From NCBI RefSeq assembly GCF_014337925.2, contig NZ_CP143423.1:2758501-2822500 (forward strand): a stretch of DNA of 64,000 nt. Reading direction: 5' to 3'. Source of the DNA: Roseobacter fucihabitans (lineage in GTDB: Bacteria; Pseudomonadota; Alphaproteobacteria; Rhodobacterales; Rhodobacteraceae). How positions within the stretch are numbered: the first letter of the stretch is position 1; each line of letters starts with the position of its first letter. This document shows positions 49,699 to 59,442 of the stretch, piece by piece. The notes beneath the pieces are model-generated. The model made no database searches. It saw only the letters and a program-made list of their open reading frames with translations, and was not told the DNA's origin. A program made the position numbers and the translations under genes.

Positions 49699-50450
49699 GT
49701 TTCCTGGAGCTGCAAGACATCGGCGTCACCCTGGGCGACACGGCAGTGCTCAACGATATCTCGATGCATGTTGCTGAGGGTGAGTTCGTGTCGATTGTCG
49801 GCCCTTCGGGCGCGGGCAAATCGACCATCTTTCGCCTTTTGACAGGCGCGTTGCAGCAGAATCGCGGGACCATCACCTGCAACGGGCGCGCCCTTGATCA
49901 AACCGCGCAGGTCTTTGCCTTCCTGCCGCAGCGGGATGCCTTGATGCCATGGCTGCGCATCCTCGACAATCTGACCTTGGGTCTGGAGGTGCAGGGCGTT
50001 TCCAAAGGGGCGGCGCGCGCGCGCGTCTTGCCGCTGTTGGCGGATTTTGGATTGGTCGGTTTTGAGGGGTATTACCCCGCACAATTGTCGGGCGGGATGC
50101 GCCAGCGCGCCGCCCTATTGCGCACCATCATACAGGCACGCCCCATGCAACTTCTGGATGAACCCTTTGGCGCATTGGACGCCTTGACGCGGATGCAGAT
50201 GCAAAAGTGGTTCGAAGATCGCTGGCAAGCCGCGCGCTGGACGACCTTGCTGATAACGCATGATGTGCGCGAGGCGGTCGCCCTGTCGGACCGCATCTAT
50301 GTGCTGTCACGCCGCCCGGCCCGCGTAATCGCCGAAGTCATCGTGCCCGACCCGCGCCCGCGTCTTGGACACCCCGCCACCGCATCAGCACATGCGCTGG
50401 AGGCTCAGCTGCTTGGTATTTTACTTAACCAAACCGGAGATGACATATGA
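49695..50450 (+). CDS. thiZ: ABC transporter ATP-binding protein for a thiamine precursor
   Basis: This protein of about 251 residues has Walker A GPSGAGKST near 38-46, signature LSGGMRQRAALLRTI and Walker B QLLDEPFGALDALT. It belongs to the nitrate/sulfonate/taurine class that partners such permeases. The ATG at 49695 overlaps the permease stop; the frame open to 49671 is rejected. Confidence 0.85.
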   Translation: MSFLELQDIGVTLGDTAVLNDISMHVAEGEFVSIVGPSGAGKSTIFRLLTGALQQNRGTITCNGRALDQTAQVFAFLPQRDALMPWLRILDNLTLGLEVQGVSKGAARARVLPLLADFGLVGFEGYYPAQLSGGMRQRAALLRTIIQARPMQLLDEPFGALDALTRMQMQKWFEDRWQAARWTTLLITHDVREAVALSDRIYVLSRRPARVIAEVIVPDPRPRLGHPATASAHALEAQLLGILLNQTGDDI

Positions 50451-51436
50451 AACATCTGATCACTGCTCTATTCCTTTGTGCCCCATTTGCGGGTGCGGCC
50501 CAGGACAAACTGAGCGTGGCGCTCGACTGGACGCCCAACACAAACCACGTCGGCCTATACGTCGCCCACTCCAAAGGGTGGTTCAAAGAGGCAGGGCTTG
50601 ATGTGGATATTTTGCCCTATACGGATACATCCTCGGGGACGCTGGTGGCCGCAGGTGTTGCGGAATTTGGGATCCTGAGCGCGGTGGGGTTTCACAGCCA
50701 GCGCGCGAGCGGAGCCGATATGACCGTGGTCATGGCCGTTGTGCAACATGAGACCGGGCGGCTGGTGTTTAACGGCGCGCGGGACGATATTCAGCGCCCC
50801 GCAGATCTTGACGGTAAAAGCTACGCCGGGTTTGGCAGCGCTTGGGAAGAAGCATTGATCTCAACGATTATTCGCAACGACGGCGGCGTCGGCACCTTCG
50901 ACACGGTCACATTGGGCACCTCGGCTTATGAGGCGCTGGCCAATGGTCGGGTTGATTTCACGCTTGAAGTCAGCACCTGGGAAGGTGTGAATTCTGTTCT
51001 TCTGGACCGCCCACAGCGCGCATTTCGTTATGCCGATTACGGCGTTCCGGATCAGCACACAACGTTTTTGGGTGCCAATGGAAGCTGGCTTGCGCAGAAC
51101 CCCAACAGCGCACGCGCCTTTGTGCAGGCCGCCCAGCGGGGCTATGAATTTGCGGCCAATAATCCAGAGGATGCAGCCGAGATACTGATTGCACAAACCG
51201 ATGGCATGATGAGCAACCCAGCACTTGTGCGTGCCTCAATGGAGGCACTGGTGGCGGGCGGATATTTGCAGGATCCCGGCGAGCCGGTGGGCATGATCGA
51301 TGATGAGATGTTCCATAACATCACGGGGTTCTTGTTTGAAGCGGGTATCCTGCGCGGCGAAGATGGCCGCCCCCTGTCGCAAAAGCCCGACGTGTCATCA
51401 TGGTTTACAAATGATTACCTTTTGGGCGCGAACTGA
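50447..51436 (+). CDS. thiY: NMT1/THI5-type periplasmic binding protein
   Basis: This 329-residue protein has a signal peptide (MKHLITALFLCAPFAGAAQ) and the NMT1/THI5 pattern: VALDWTPNTNHVGLYVAHSKGWFKEAGLDVDI near 24-55, which carries the aromatic and His residues that stack on the pyrimidine in ThiY proteins. It overlaps the ATPase gene by ATGA and ends the operon. HMP or formylaminopyrimidine is the likely ligand. Confidence 0.88.
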   Translation: MKHLITALFLCAPFAGAAQDKLSVALDWTPNTNHVGLYVAHSKGWFKEAGLDVDILPYTDTSSGTLVAAGVAEFGILSAVGFHSQRASGADMTVVMAVVQHETGRLVFNGARDDIQRPADLDGKSYAGFGSAWEEALISTIIRNDGGVGTFDTVTLGTSAYEALANGRVDFTLEVSTWEGVNSVLLDRPQRAFRYADYGVPDQHTTFLGANGSWLAQNPNSARAFVQAAQRGYEFAANNPEDAAEILIAQTDGMMSNPALVRASMEALVAGGYLQDPGEPVGMIDDEMFHNITGFLFEAGILRGEDGRPLSQKPDVSSWFTNDYLLGAN

Positions 51437-51449
51437 ACATTCTTTGAAA

Positions 51450-51482
51450 CGCGAGTATGGCATTTCTGATGCCATACTCGCG
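51450..51482. terminator. strong hairpin between convergent operons
   Basis: CGCGAGTATGGCAT and ATGCCATACTCGCG form a perfect 14-base stem with loop TTCTG, 14 bases after thiY and 27 bases from the end of the leftward TRAP gene. There is no T-run. It likely acts as a shared transcript end. Confidence 0.75.
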
Positions 51483-51509
51483 GCCTTCGGGGCGTACCCG
51501 CCCCATGGA

Positions 51510-52793
51510 TCATTGCAGATAGTTTGGCAAGAAAAGCGCGATGCTCGGGAAAGCGATCAACAGCAAGGCCATCGCCAGCATGGTCAGGCAATAGGGTAAC
51601 GCGCCCAACATGACCTCATTCAAACTGCCCGATTTGCGCGCGCCCTGCACCACATAGAGGTTCAGGCCGACCGGCGGCGTAATCAGCGCCATTTCGATCA
51701 GCACAATCATCAAAATACCGAACCAGATCACGTCATACCCCTGGGCAAGCACCAGCGGTACGATGATCGGAATGGTCACAACCATGAGCGACAGCGTCTC
51801 AATGAAGAAGCCCAATACGATATAGAGCACCACAACAACGAGGATGGTTTTCAGCGGGGTCAGACCCAGACCGGTCATAAATTCGGTCAATTCACGGCCC
51901 AGCCCCGCAGAGGCCAGCGTAAAGTTCAGAAATGACGCACCGATCACGATGAGCATGATCATCGAGGTGATCTTGACCGTGCCCGTCAGGCTTTGGCTCA
52001 GCATGTCCCAGGAGACGCCACCAAAGATCAACGCGATCACAAAGGCCCCGGCGACACCAACGGCGGCGGCCTCGGTGGGGGTGGCCCAGCCGCGATAGAT
52101 CGCACCGATGATCACACCAAACAACAGCAGGATCGGGATCAGATCGATCAGCGCGCGCAGCATCTGCGGGAAGGGAAACGTCCGGCGCGTCCCGCCCAGA
52201 TCGGGACGCACAAGGCAAATGAGCACGGTGATCAGCATGAAACACAGCGCCAGCGCCAGACCGGGGATGAGCCCGGCAAGGAAAAGCTGCGGGATGGAGG
52301 ATTGGGTTAAAAATCCGTAAACGATCAGGTTGATCGACGGCGGGATCATGATGCCCAGCGTGCCGCCTGCGGCGATGGCACCGGAGAAGAGTTTGGGGTC
52401 ATAGCCGAGCTTTTCCGCCTGCGGCATGGCCACGGTGGCCACGGTTGCGGCGGTGGCAACCGATGAGCCGGAGGTTGCGGAAAACATTGTTGCTGTGGCG
52501 ATATTGGCATGCACCAAACCGCCGGGCAGCCAGGACACCCACCGATCCAGCGCGGCATAGGTGCGGGTCGCCACGCCGCTGCGCACCAGAATTTCGCCCA
52601 GCAGAACGAAAAACGGGATCGCGATCAGCGTGGCCGAATTGGACGACGACCAGACCATATTGCCCAGGCCCCGCGTCAGCGGGAAACTGGAGAAAAACGT
52701 ATCAATGCCGAACCCCAGCAGAAACAATACGATGCCGACCGGGATCGACAGCGCGAGCAGCCCCAAAAGGGCAATCGAAACGAAACCGATCAT
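51510..52793 (-). CDS. dctM: TRAP transporter large permease (DctM)
   Basis: This 427-residue membrane protein of the TRAP DctM family has about 12 spans, with FSATSGSSVATAATVATVAMPQAEKLGYDPKLFSGAIAAGGTLGIMIPPS near 105-155 and TPTEAAAVGVAGAF near 225. It forms the sodium-coupled channel. It overlaps dctQ by ATGA. Confidence 0.92.
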   Translation of the reverse strand: MIGFVSIALLGLLALSIPVGIVLFLLGFGIDTFFSSFPLTRGLGNMVWSSSNSATLIAIPFFVLLGEILVRSGVATRTYAALDRWVSWLPGGLVHANIATATMFSATSGSSVATAATVATVAMPQAEKLGYDPKLFSGAIAAGGTLGIMIPPSINLIVYGFLTQSSIPQLFLAGLIPGLALALCFMLITVLICLVRPDLGGTRRTFPFPQMLRALIDLIPILLLFGVIIGAIYRGWATPTEAAAVGVAGAFVIALIFGGVSWDMLSQSLTGTVKITSMIMLIVIGASFLNFTLASAGLGRELTEFMTGLGLTPLKTILVVVVLYIVLGFFIETLSLMVVTIPIIVPLVLAQGYDVIWFGILMIVLIEMALITPPVGLNLYVVQGARKSGSLNEVMLGALPYCLTMLAMALLLIAFPSIALFLPNYLQ

Positions 52794-53338
52794 TGCAATG
52801 TCTCCTGTTCGGCAAAGGCGCCGACAAAGCCCTCTGTCTCGCCGTGACGTCCTTTGAGCAGCAGGCTAAGGGCTGCCAAGGTCACAAGCGTGGACATCAG
52901 CGCAAACCACACCCAGCCCGCAAACCACGGCAGATGGACCCAGACCAGCGGTGTTTCCAGCGGCGTATTGGCGGTGGAATCGTTTTTGATGGAGCGTTCC
53001 AGCACCGGCCAGGCCTTGATCGCGATGGTAATAATCACACCCGACATGACGATCATGGAGAAGACATCAAAGAGCGCGCGCTTGAAACCACCCGCGCGGC
53101 TGCGCAGGATATCGATGCGCACATGCCCCATTTCAAGCAGCGTGTAAGACATGCCCCAGGAGGTCGCGAGCGCCATGGCATAGCCCGCGATCTCCTCTGT
53201 GCCCCCAAGGGACGTGCCGAACCGTCGCATGATGATATCGGTCAGCACAAAAGCCGCACAGATCAGCAATCCCGCGCCAACGCAAAGGGCAATGCCCTTG
53301 TTCAGTCGACGCAGAGCATCAATCATCTTGAGTTCCAT
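52790..53338 (-). CDS. dctQ: TRAP transporter small permease (DctQ)
   Basis: This 182-residue protein with four membrane segments belongs to the DctQ family (ALCVGAGLLICAAFVLTDIIMRRF; GGTEEIAGYAMALATSWGMSYTLLEMGHVRIDIL). It couples DctM to the binding protein. It lies 27 bases after the binding-protein gene. Confidence 0.9.
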   Translation of the reverse strand: MELKMIDALRRLNKGIALCVGAGLLICAAFVLTDIIMRRFGTSLGGTEEIAGYAMALATSWGMSYTLLEMGHVRIDILRSRAGGFKRALFDVFSMIVMSGVIITIAIKAWPVLERSIKNDSTANTPLETPLVWVHLPWFAGWVWFALMSTLVTLAALSLLLKGRHGETEGFVGAFAEQETLQ

Positions 53339-53365
53339 GTTCGGTCCGCCCCTCGGATTGATCGT

Positions 53366-54397
53366 TTAGTTAATGGTGACGCCGACGGTCTTGCCGACGC
53401 TGTCATTCCAGCGCGCGGCCCAATCTCCACCGGCGCGTTCTGCCCATTCCGGCAGCACTTCACTGGTCAGGATATCACGCGCGCGGGTGAAATCCGCATC
53501 GCTGACATTGACCAGCACCATGGCGCGCGCATCACCCGACGGGCAATCCCCGTTGCCTGTGAGACAAGCGATGTCATTGACCAGCGCGTCCTGTGCGCTC
53601 GCCCAGGCGGGCTCTTCGAAGCCACTGGAAACCTGCGCGGTGATCAACGCCTGAGTATCGCCGTCCAGGCTATTCCACTTGTCCATATTCATCGCGGTGA
53701 CGACGGAATCCCAGCCGCCCAGCGGAATGGGCAGCAGATGCGTGGAAACTTCCCACCAGCCCGCACTGTAACCCGATCCGGCACCGGTTACGGCGCAATC
53801 CACGACGCCCTTCTGCAAGGCACCCGGCACCTCGGAAAAGGACACATTCACCCCCTCGGCGCCCAAGGCCTCGAGCAGCTTGGCTGTCATCCGCCCGGAG
53901 GCGCGTACTTTGAGCCCTTCCAGATCCGCAAGACTGGAAATCTCCGCATTGCAGAACACGACCTGGGGCGGATAGGGCGCAATGGCGAGCACATGGGAAT
54001 TGAAACGATCGCGGTAAATATCCGACACCATCGGACGCGCGGCATCCACCATGGCACGGGCCTCATCCGCCGTCAGCGCCAACAGCGGCACATCGAGACC
54101 TTCAAGCTCCGGTGCGTCCGACACAGCATAATCCGCCACCGTCATTGCTACATCATAGACCCCCTGCCCCAGCAGCGGATAAATATCACCCAACCCCAGG
54201 CTCATCTGGTTATGCGTGGTCAATTCAACGGTGATCTTACCCTCGGAGGCTTCGGGCAAAGCCGTCCCCCAGAACGGCGCTTCATATTGGTTGTGCAACG
54301 GCAGGCTGGACCAGCTGCCCACAACAGACAGGTTTTCCGCGAAAGCGGGCGCTGTGAGAGCCGAGCTTGCAATGAGGATTGAGAGTGCTTTTTTCAT
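53366..54397 (-). CDS. dctP: TRAP transporter substrate-binding protein (DctP)
   Basis: This protein of about 343 residues has a signal peptide (MKKALSILIASSALTAPAFAE) and DctP-type features including LEGLKVRASGRMTAKLLEALGAEGVNVSFSEVPGALQKGVVDCAVTGA, where the conserved Arg binds a carboxylate. The ligand is therefore probably an organic acid; the adjacent DUF1445 gene suggests an acidic metabolite. GGAG precedes the ATG at 54397 by seven bases. Confidence 0.9.
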   Translation of the reverse strand: MKKALSILIASSALTAPAFAENLSVVGSWSSLPLHNQYEAPFWGTALPEASEGKITVELTTHNQMSLGLGDIYPLLGQGVYDVAMTVADYAVSDAPELEGLDVPLLALTADEARAMVDAARPMVSDIYRDRFNSHVLAIAPYPPQVVFCNAEISSLADLEGLKVRASGRMTAKLLEALGAEGVNVSFSEVPGALQKGVVDCAVTGAGSGYSAGWWEVSTHLLPIPLGGWDSVVTAMNMDKWNSLDGDTQALITAQVSSGFEEPAWASAQDALVNDIACLTGNGDCPSGDARAMVLVNVSDADFTRARDILTSEVLPEWAERAGGDWAARWNDSVGKTVGVTIN

Positions 54398-54421
54398 GGT
54401 TTTTCTCCGTGTTGGCATTGT

Positions 54422-55246
54422 TTATGGCGTTGTAAGAATTGTTGTTTCCGCGTCCTCCGCGACATCTGCGATCAACATATGCCCCGGTGAATGGGTTATG
54501 CAGAGCGGCAGTCCGGCATCCAGCAGCACATTTTGCGGTGTCACCCCGCAGGCCCAATAGACGGGAACCTCACCCTCCCTGATCTGCACGCCATCCCCCC
54601 AATCCGGGCGCGACAAATCCGCGATCCCGATTTGGGCGGGATCGCCTGTCGCAATGGGCGCGCCATGCGCCTGCGGAAAACGGCTGCTGATTTCTTTGGC
54701 CTGCGCGACCTGCGCTTGGGGGATCGGGCGCATTGTGACGACCATTTTGCCGCTGAATTGACCCGCCGGGACGAGATCAATATTGGTGCGAAACATCGGG
54801 ACGTTCTTGCCGTCCTCAATATGGCGCACAGGAATTTGGTGACGCAACAGCGCATTTTCAAACGTGAACGAACACCCCAGCGCCACGGTCACCAGATCAT
54901 CGGCCCAGACCTGCGAAATGTCGCTGATCTCCTCGCTGAGCGCCCCATTGCGGAACACCCGGTATTTGGACACATCCGTTCGGATGTCGATGTTCGAACC
55001 CAAAGTCGGCAGGTGCGGATTACCCGTGTCGCTGACACCGACAATAGGGCATGGTTTAGGATTGCGTTGACAAAAGCGCAAAAAATCCAGCGCGTAGCGT
55101 TCGGGCAGAATTGCAAGGTTGCATTGAAGTTTGCCCGCCGCCAGCCCGGCAGTGTGACCCCCATAAGCCCCCTCGCGAATGGCGGCTCGCACCTTATGCG
55201 CGGATAAGGTGGTCAGATCAGCATGCGAAACAGCAGAACGTGTCAT
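54422..55246 (-). CDS. DUF1445 putative hydro-lyase / D-glutamate cyclase family
   Basis: This protein of about 274 residues belongs to the DUF1445 family: VRAAIREGAYGGHTAGLAAGKLQCNLAILP near 16-45, CQRNPKPCPIVGVSDTGNP, FTFENALL, NVPMFRTNI, and a terminal ITHSPGHMLIADV. One family member is the mitochondrial D-glutamate cyclase; bacterial ones are often found with transporters or allophanate hydrolase genes. It is 24 bases upstream of the TRAP binding-protein gene and probably acts on the imported substrate. Confidence 0.87.
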   Translation of the reverse strand: MTRSAVSHADLTTLSAHKVRAAIREGAYGGHTAGLAAGKLQCNLAILPERYALDFLRFCQRNPKPCPIVGVSDTGNPHLPTLGSNIDIRTDVSKYRVFRNGALSEEISDISQVWADDLVTVALGCSFTFENALLRHQIPVRHIEDGKNVPMFRTNIDLVPAGQFSGKMVVTMRPIPQAQVAQAKEISSRFPQAHGAPIATGDPAQIGIADLSRPDWGDGVQIREGEVPVYWACGVTPQNVLLDAGLPLCITHSPGHMLIADVAEDAETTILTTP

Positions 55247-55339
55247 GATGGCAGCCCCCAAATAACGATGCAAGGTTCACACGAGGCCGTCGTTTCATGC
55301 AAATTATCATTTTATATCAAATATGATAAATATATTTAA

Positions 55340-56218
55340 TTACCCTGGATTGGTTTTATCCCATTCCAGCGCGACCTTGCGGGCGATCTCTGAGCTGTTT
55401 TCAACAACGAAACTGCGGGGCTCTGAGAGATAGGAGGCTGTAAACGCAAGAGGTGCGGGCCGAAATCCAGGATCAAATTCAACGATCTGGCCGGAAACCA
55501 GATAGTCATGCGCGATCGCACTTGGATAAGGGCCGACGGCAATTCCAGCAGCGATCATCTTCAAACTGGCTGACAGCGACGCGGAGGTATAAACCCGCAG
55601 CTTTGGCCCCACTCTGCGGGTCAACTCTGACATCAATTCCCGATAGGGGCGCGTTTTGCTCGAATAGGAAATGACAGGAATTTCCGTGAGGTCGGTTTGC
55701 GTATTGGCGGTCGAGCGATACCAGTGCAACTCGAAGGGCGGCAAAGCGACATTCTCGACCGAAAAATCCGAAACGGGCCCCATCAGGATCGCAAGATCAA
55801 GGCTGCGCTCTAACAGGGCTGCACGCAGGTTAACGGAAATATCAACTGTCAGATCGACGTTCACCCTGGGATACAACTCGCTGAAAGCCTTTAGGAATTC
55901 TGGCAACCAGGACTGCGCAATGGTCTCGGACGCACCAACACGAAACAACCCTTCCGCCTCTGAAGGGTTGGCGACGCGCTGTTTGATCTCTTCCTCCACA
56001 AACAACATCTGCTCGGCGTATGACAGCAGTAAGGTTCCCTGTTTGGTGAGGACAAGCGCGCCCGGCCCACGCTCAAATAACTGAACGCGAAGCTCTTGTT
56101 CCAGGTTGGAAATGCGGGTGGAGACGGCGGGCTGGGACAGATGCAATTGCTCGGCGGCCCTGCGAAAGCCGCCCAATCGCGCCACCCATAAAAACGCCCG
56201 AATTTGATCAAATGTCAT
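55340..56218 (-). CDS. LysR-family transcriptional regulator
   Basis: This 292-residue protein has the N-terminal helix-turn-helix FLWVARLGGFRRAAEQLHLSQPAVSTRISNLEQELRVQLFER and an effector domain. It is read in the same direction as the DUF1445-TRAP genes, 93 bases upstream of the DUF1445 start, in an AT-rich gap (55247-55339). It probably controls that operon. Confidence 0.9.
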   Translation of the reverse strand: MTFDQIRAFLWVARLGGFRRAAEQLHLSQPAVSTRISNLEQELRVQLFERGPGALVLTKQGTLLLSYAEQMLFVEEEIKQRVANPSEAEGLFRVGASETIAQSWLPEFLKAFSELYPRVNVDLTVDISVNLRAALLERSLDLAILMGPVSDFSVENVALPPFELHWYRSTANTQTDLTEIPVISYSSKTRPYRELMSELTRRVGPKLRVYTSASLSASLKMIAAGIAVGPYPSAIAHDYLVSGQIVEFDPGFRPAPLAFTASYLSEPRSFVVENSSEIARKVALEWDKTNPG

Positions 56219-56434
56219 TACCCATTCATATAATGGATCACAAGAACATCAAAACCATAAAAATTACTGCACCAACATTCGGTACCATCTATTTTCAGCC
56301 TTTGCCATTATTCGAGGCATGGGCTGACAAACGCACGACGTTCACGCCCGCGTCAAAAGGCGTCGGTCAGACATTCCACCGGACGACAGAAGCCAACATG
56401 TCATGCCGGGGGAACAATGGGGAAATGTGGAACA

Positions 56435-56828
56435 ATGCCTGATGCGCAAGCCGTGGCGAAGATGGCCGCAGATTACACAGCCGCCGGGAATTCCAAGTCG
56501 GCAAAGGCGGTAGCCTCTTTTTATGCGGAAGACGGCGAAATTATCATCAACAACGGCGCGCCCTCGCGGGGACGCGCGCGCGTGCAGGATATGGCCGCAG
56601 GGTTTTTATGCGCATGCACCGGATTTGTCGCTGAGCTGCGATGATGTGCGTTGCGCCGGAGGCCATGTGATCTTTGTTTGGACATTCACCGGGCATGACG
56701 CCGCCAGCGGAAACCCTCTGGAAATTCGCGGCTGGGAAGAGTGGGAAATTGATGACGACCTCAAGGTAAAGGCGTCGCGCGGATGGTTTGATGCCGAAGA
56801 TTATGCGCGGCAAGCCGAAGGACGCTAA
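56435..56828 (+). pseudogene. SnoaL-like / NTF2-fold protein with one frameshift
   Basis: The first part (MPDAQAVAKMAADYTAAGNS... ASFYAEDGEIIINNGAPSRG, ending VQDMAAGF) and the second part (YAHAPDLSLSCDDVRCAGGH... GNPLEIRGWEEWEIDDDLKV, ending QAEGR) together make one SnoaL-like domain of about 130 residues. They are in different frames. The switch falls at the run TTTTT near 56595, where one extra base is enough to explain it. Mutation, polymerase slippage and sequencing error remain possible. Confidence 0.7.
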
Positions 56829-57384
56829 GCAATTTCTGGACGTCCCAGACCCCTTTTGCGGCACAAGGGTCGCCATGTTCTGGTATCGGAAACCCTTTGT
56901 ACCCCCCACAGATCATCAAAGTCACGACAAAGCCATCCGTCGAAATGGGCGCCCGATAGAGCCCCTGTCCGCGATAAAGCCCCACCACTTGAGCGCGCCG
57001 AGCCGGTGAAGAAGGCTACGACAGGGGGCCTCCTTCCGCCCTATGTGAAAGGGTATTTGATATCCGGCGGTGGCGCGAAATCAAAAGGCCTATGTTCTTG
57101 CAGCGCGCCGTATTGCCTGCGGATACTGAAGGTGCCCAATAGAAATGCCGCGCGGTGCAGAATGTCGACCACGATTGGTCAACGCCGCCCGATGCCTGTC
57201 AAAAATCCGAAACATGAAGACGGGTCGGGATGATCAAAGTTCGGCATGGCCCAGATGAGGCGTGCAGAGATCTGCGGCCTGTTGATTTGTCCCGAGCGGT
57301 CAGGTTGTGCGGGCCATTTCCTTGCCCCATTCCGAATAAGCGCGCATACTTCAACCTACAGCGTTCACAAATCGATGGTGCTGC
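56829..57384. other. gene-poor region
   Basis: I see no supported gene, hairpin or repeat in these 556 bases. Short open frames exist on both strands but without ribosome binding sites. It marks the start of the accessory right end of the window. Confidence 0.35.
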
Positions 57385-58875
57385 GTGACAATACTGCATG
57401 GTCCAAGTCCAGATACGTCCAGAAACGCGCCCGCGATGCGCAAGCCGCGCGATGAGCAACGAGGCGATGTGAATGCGTTGGAAGCTCCGGCTGTGAGCGG
57501 CGCACAGCGCGCACTTCAAAACGCCGCGGATGCCGGAGCACAGTCAAGGAGTACGCAAGCTTTGCAGGCTATGGCCGATGCCAGCACACAAGCCGACCAG
57601 CCTCCCGCGCAAAGGCTGCAAAATAATCTCCCGCTGCGCGCAGAGCCATATGCCTCTTTGCAACCCGCGAACAAACCTCCGGCGCGTGCTGTGCTCCAAC
57701 GCGAATATGACGGCGTTAAGAAATTGCGCATCGGCGTGATCTATGCCGGGAACACGGTGCCAATCTTTGCAAACCAGATCCCCGCACAGACATATGTATG
57801 GGTTTTGTCCAACGATATGGTGGGGGCGCGTGAGTTAGAAGGCGTCACAAGCGGTCAAAATAAATCCTCCCCCAACGAAATCATTACCGCGAATAAAACC
57901 AATGTCGCTGCGTCGAAAAAGCAGGATGAAAACCGCTCCGGCGGAGAAGTGGTAGGCCGGGTTTTTCAATCTGGTCCTTTCCATATCCCGCGCAACGGGG
58001 ATGTCGGGGGTGATCGAAACAAGCTGGATTACTCGTTCTGGCGTTTTGCGGCACTCAAATCCTATGGCATCTGGTACGCGTCCTCGGAGGCTGCCGCCAA
58101 AGGCTGGCCGGACATCACATCCAACAAAACGCTCGTCGAAACCATCGATAGCGACGTTCCCGGCATGACCGGAACCACGAATGCGGGGAAGGTCACGGAT
58201 GACAACCCCAAAGAGATGAAAACGGATTGGCTGGCCGTGGCCGGGCTTTATCGCTGGGACTGGCAGGATGTTAAAGATCACCCCACACTCCACCGACTTT
58301 TCGGCGATAAACACGCCACGCGCGACACCGCGTTGCGCGCATTTTCAGACCAATATACCGAAGCAGAGGGTGACGCGCGCGCGGCCGCATCCAGCGATAT
58401 TTTCAAGATTTATTTCCCGGAACCGGCCACGCGGCTCAGTGGTCCGGCGATAACGCTGCTGACGACTTCCGGGCTGGGTGATATGGCGGTCTCTGCGGGG
58501 ACCCAGATCGGGCACAAGCGCGAAAGTATCGGTATGATCGCAGCACTTGTGCGTCTGGATGTGACGAAAAATACCGGTAGCCAGTCTGCGTCCAAAGGCA
58601 AGCTGTCCTTCAACAGGTCTTTTGAGACGACCACCGGGCTGGGTAAACGCGACGGTGCCTATGCATCACTTTTTGCGCAATGGTACGACAAAGCCAAGAC
58701 CCCAACCGAAAAGCTCAACAAGATTGATTTCGCGACCTTGAGCCGTGCGAAAGAGTTCGATCAGTCTTATCTGAATGACGCGCTGGCCGGGAATGTGTTA
58801 AAATGGCACAATGAGACCTATGATGCCATGTCCGATGATGACAGCACCAAAAAGCGGTTTTTCAACCCAAAATAG
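57385..58875 (+). CDS. unrecognised protein with a DUF4157-associated style N-terminus
   Basis: The 496-residue frame has a GTG at 57385 and an ATG at 57436; neither has a strong ribosome binding site. Residues about 35-110 are Ala/Gln/Pro-rich with STQALQAMADASTQADQPPAQRLQ, like the linkers that accompany DUF4157 domains, and end in RAVLQRE. The rest (about 115-496) looks like a compact domain beginning LRIGVIYAGNTVPIFANQIP, with FAALKSYGIWYASSEAAAKGW and a C-terminal WHNETYDAMSDDDS. I do not recognise that domain. A role as an injected or secreted effector is only a guess from the N-terminus. Confidence 0.7.
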   Translation: MTILHGPSPDTSRNAPAMRKPRDEQRGDVNALEAPAVSGAQRALQNAADAGAQSRSTQALQAMADASTQADQPPAQRLQNNLPLRAEPYASLQPANKPPARAVLQREYDGVKKLRIGVIYAGNTVPIFANQIPAQTYVWVLSNDMVGARELEGVTSGQNKSSPNEIITANKTNVAASKKQDENRSGGEVVGRVFQSGPFHIPRNGDVGGDRNKLDYSFWRFAALKSYGIWYASSEAAAKGWPDITSNKTLVETIDSDVPGMTGTTNAGKVTDDNPKEMKTDWLAVAGLYRWDWQDVKDHPTLHRLFGDKHATRDTALRAFSDQYTEAEGDARAAASSDIFKIYFPEPATRLSGPAITLLTTSGLGDMAVSAGTQIGHKRESIGMIAALVRLDVTKNTGSQSASKGKLSFNRSFETTTGLGKRDGAYASLFAQWYDKAKTPTEKLNKIDFATLSRAKEFDQSYLNDALAGNVLKWHNETYDAMSDDDSTKKRFFNPK

Positions 58876-59442
58876 CGATGAAAAGCGGAGAAACCATGGG
58901 TCGTACTGCAGCTAACGTCCGTGCCCACCCGAGATCCCAATGTCATAACCGGGGAAAAAGGCGCTTTGAGGCAGATGCCTTTGCCCGGTTTGGTATCCCG
59001 CGATTTGCAACATTTCATTCCATCAAGTTTTGAGACAAGATTTGACCCGCTTTAGGATCAAAAATTGGTCATCTTTTTTCCGCTCCTGCGTGCCCGAAGC
59101 GCTTCGGAATTTGCCGCCCTATTCCGCAGCGCTACGATGTTATCGATACATTCGCAGTCAACTGTGCTTTCCGATGGAGTTTTGAGATTCTACGGTGCCG
59201 CGATCTTTTTCAATGAGATATTCCTCACCAAAGAGCTGAGACGCAAAACCTCCGCCATGCTCAGAACACCGCCAAGAAATCACCGCAAGACCCGGTTGTG
59301 GCCTGCGCAGATCAGAAACGCTCTTTTGTATCGAAGGCCTCGGTCGATCCTATGCCTGCGCGCTTCAAGTGATCGCCATGCCTGCCCTCGTTGCCATCAA
59401 ACCTGCCTGTGGCTTCAAAGACAAATCGCAACCGCTTCATTT
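58876..59442. other. gene-poor region before the IS66 element
   Basis: No gene is supported in these 567 bases. A short open frame ending at about 59459 (AMPALVAIKPACGFKDKSQP and a few more residues) could be a remnant. The right end of this stretch probably contains one terminus of the IS66 element, but I could not match it to a partner. Confidence 0.35.
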
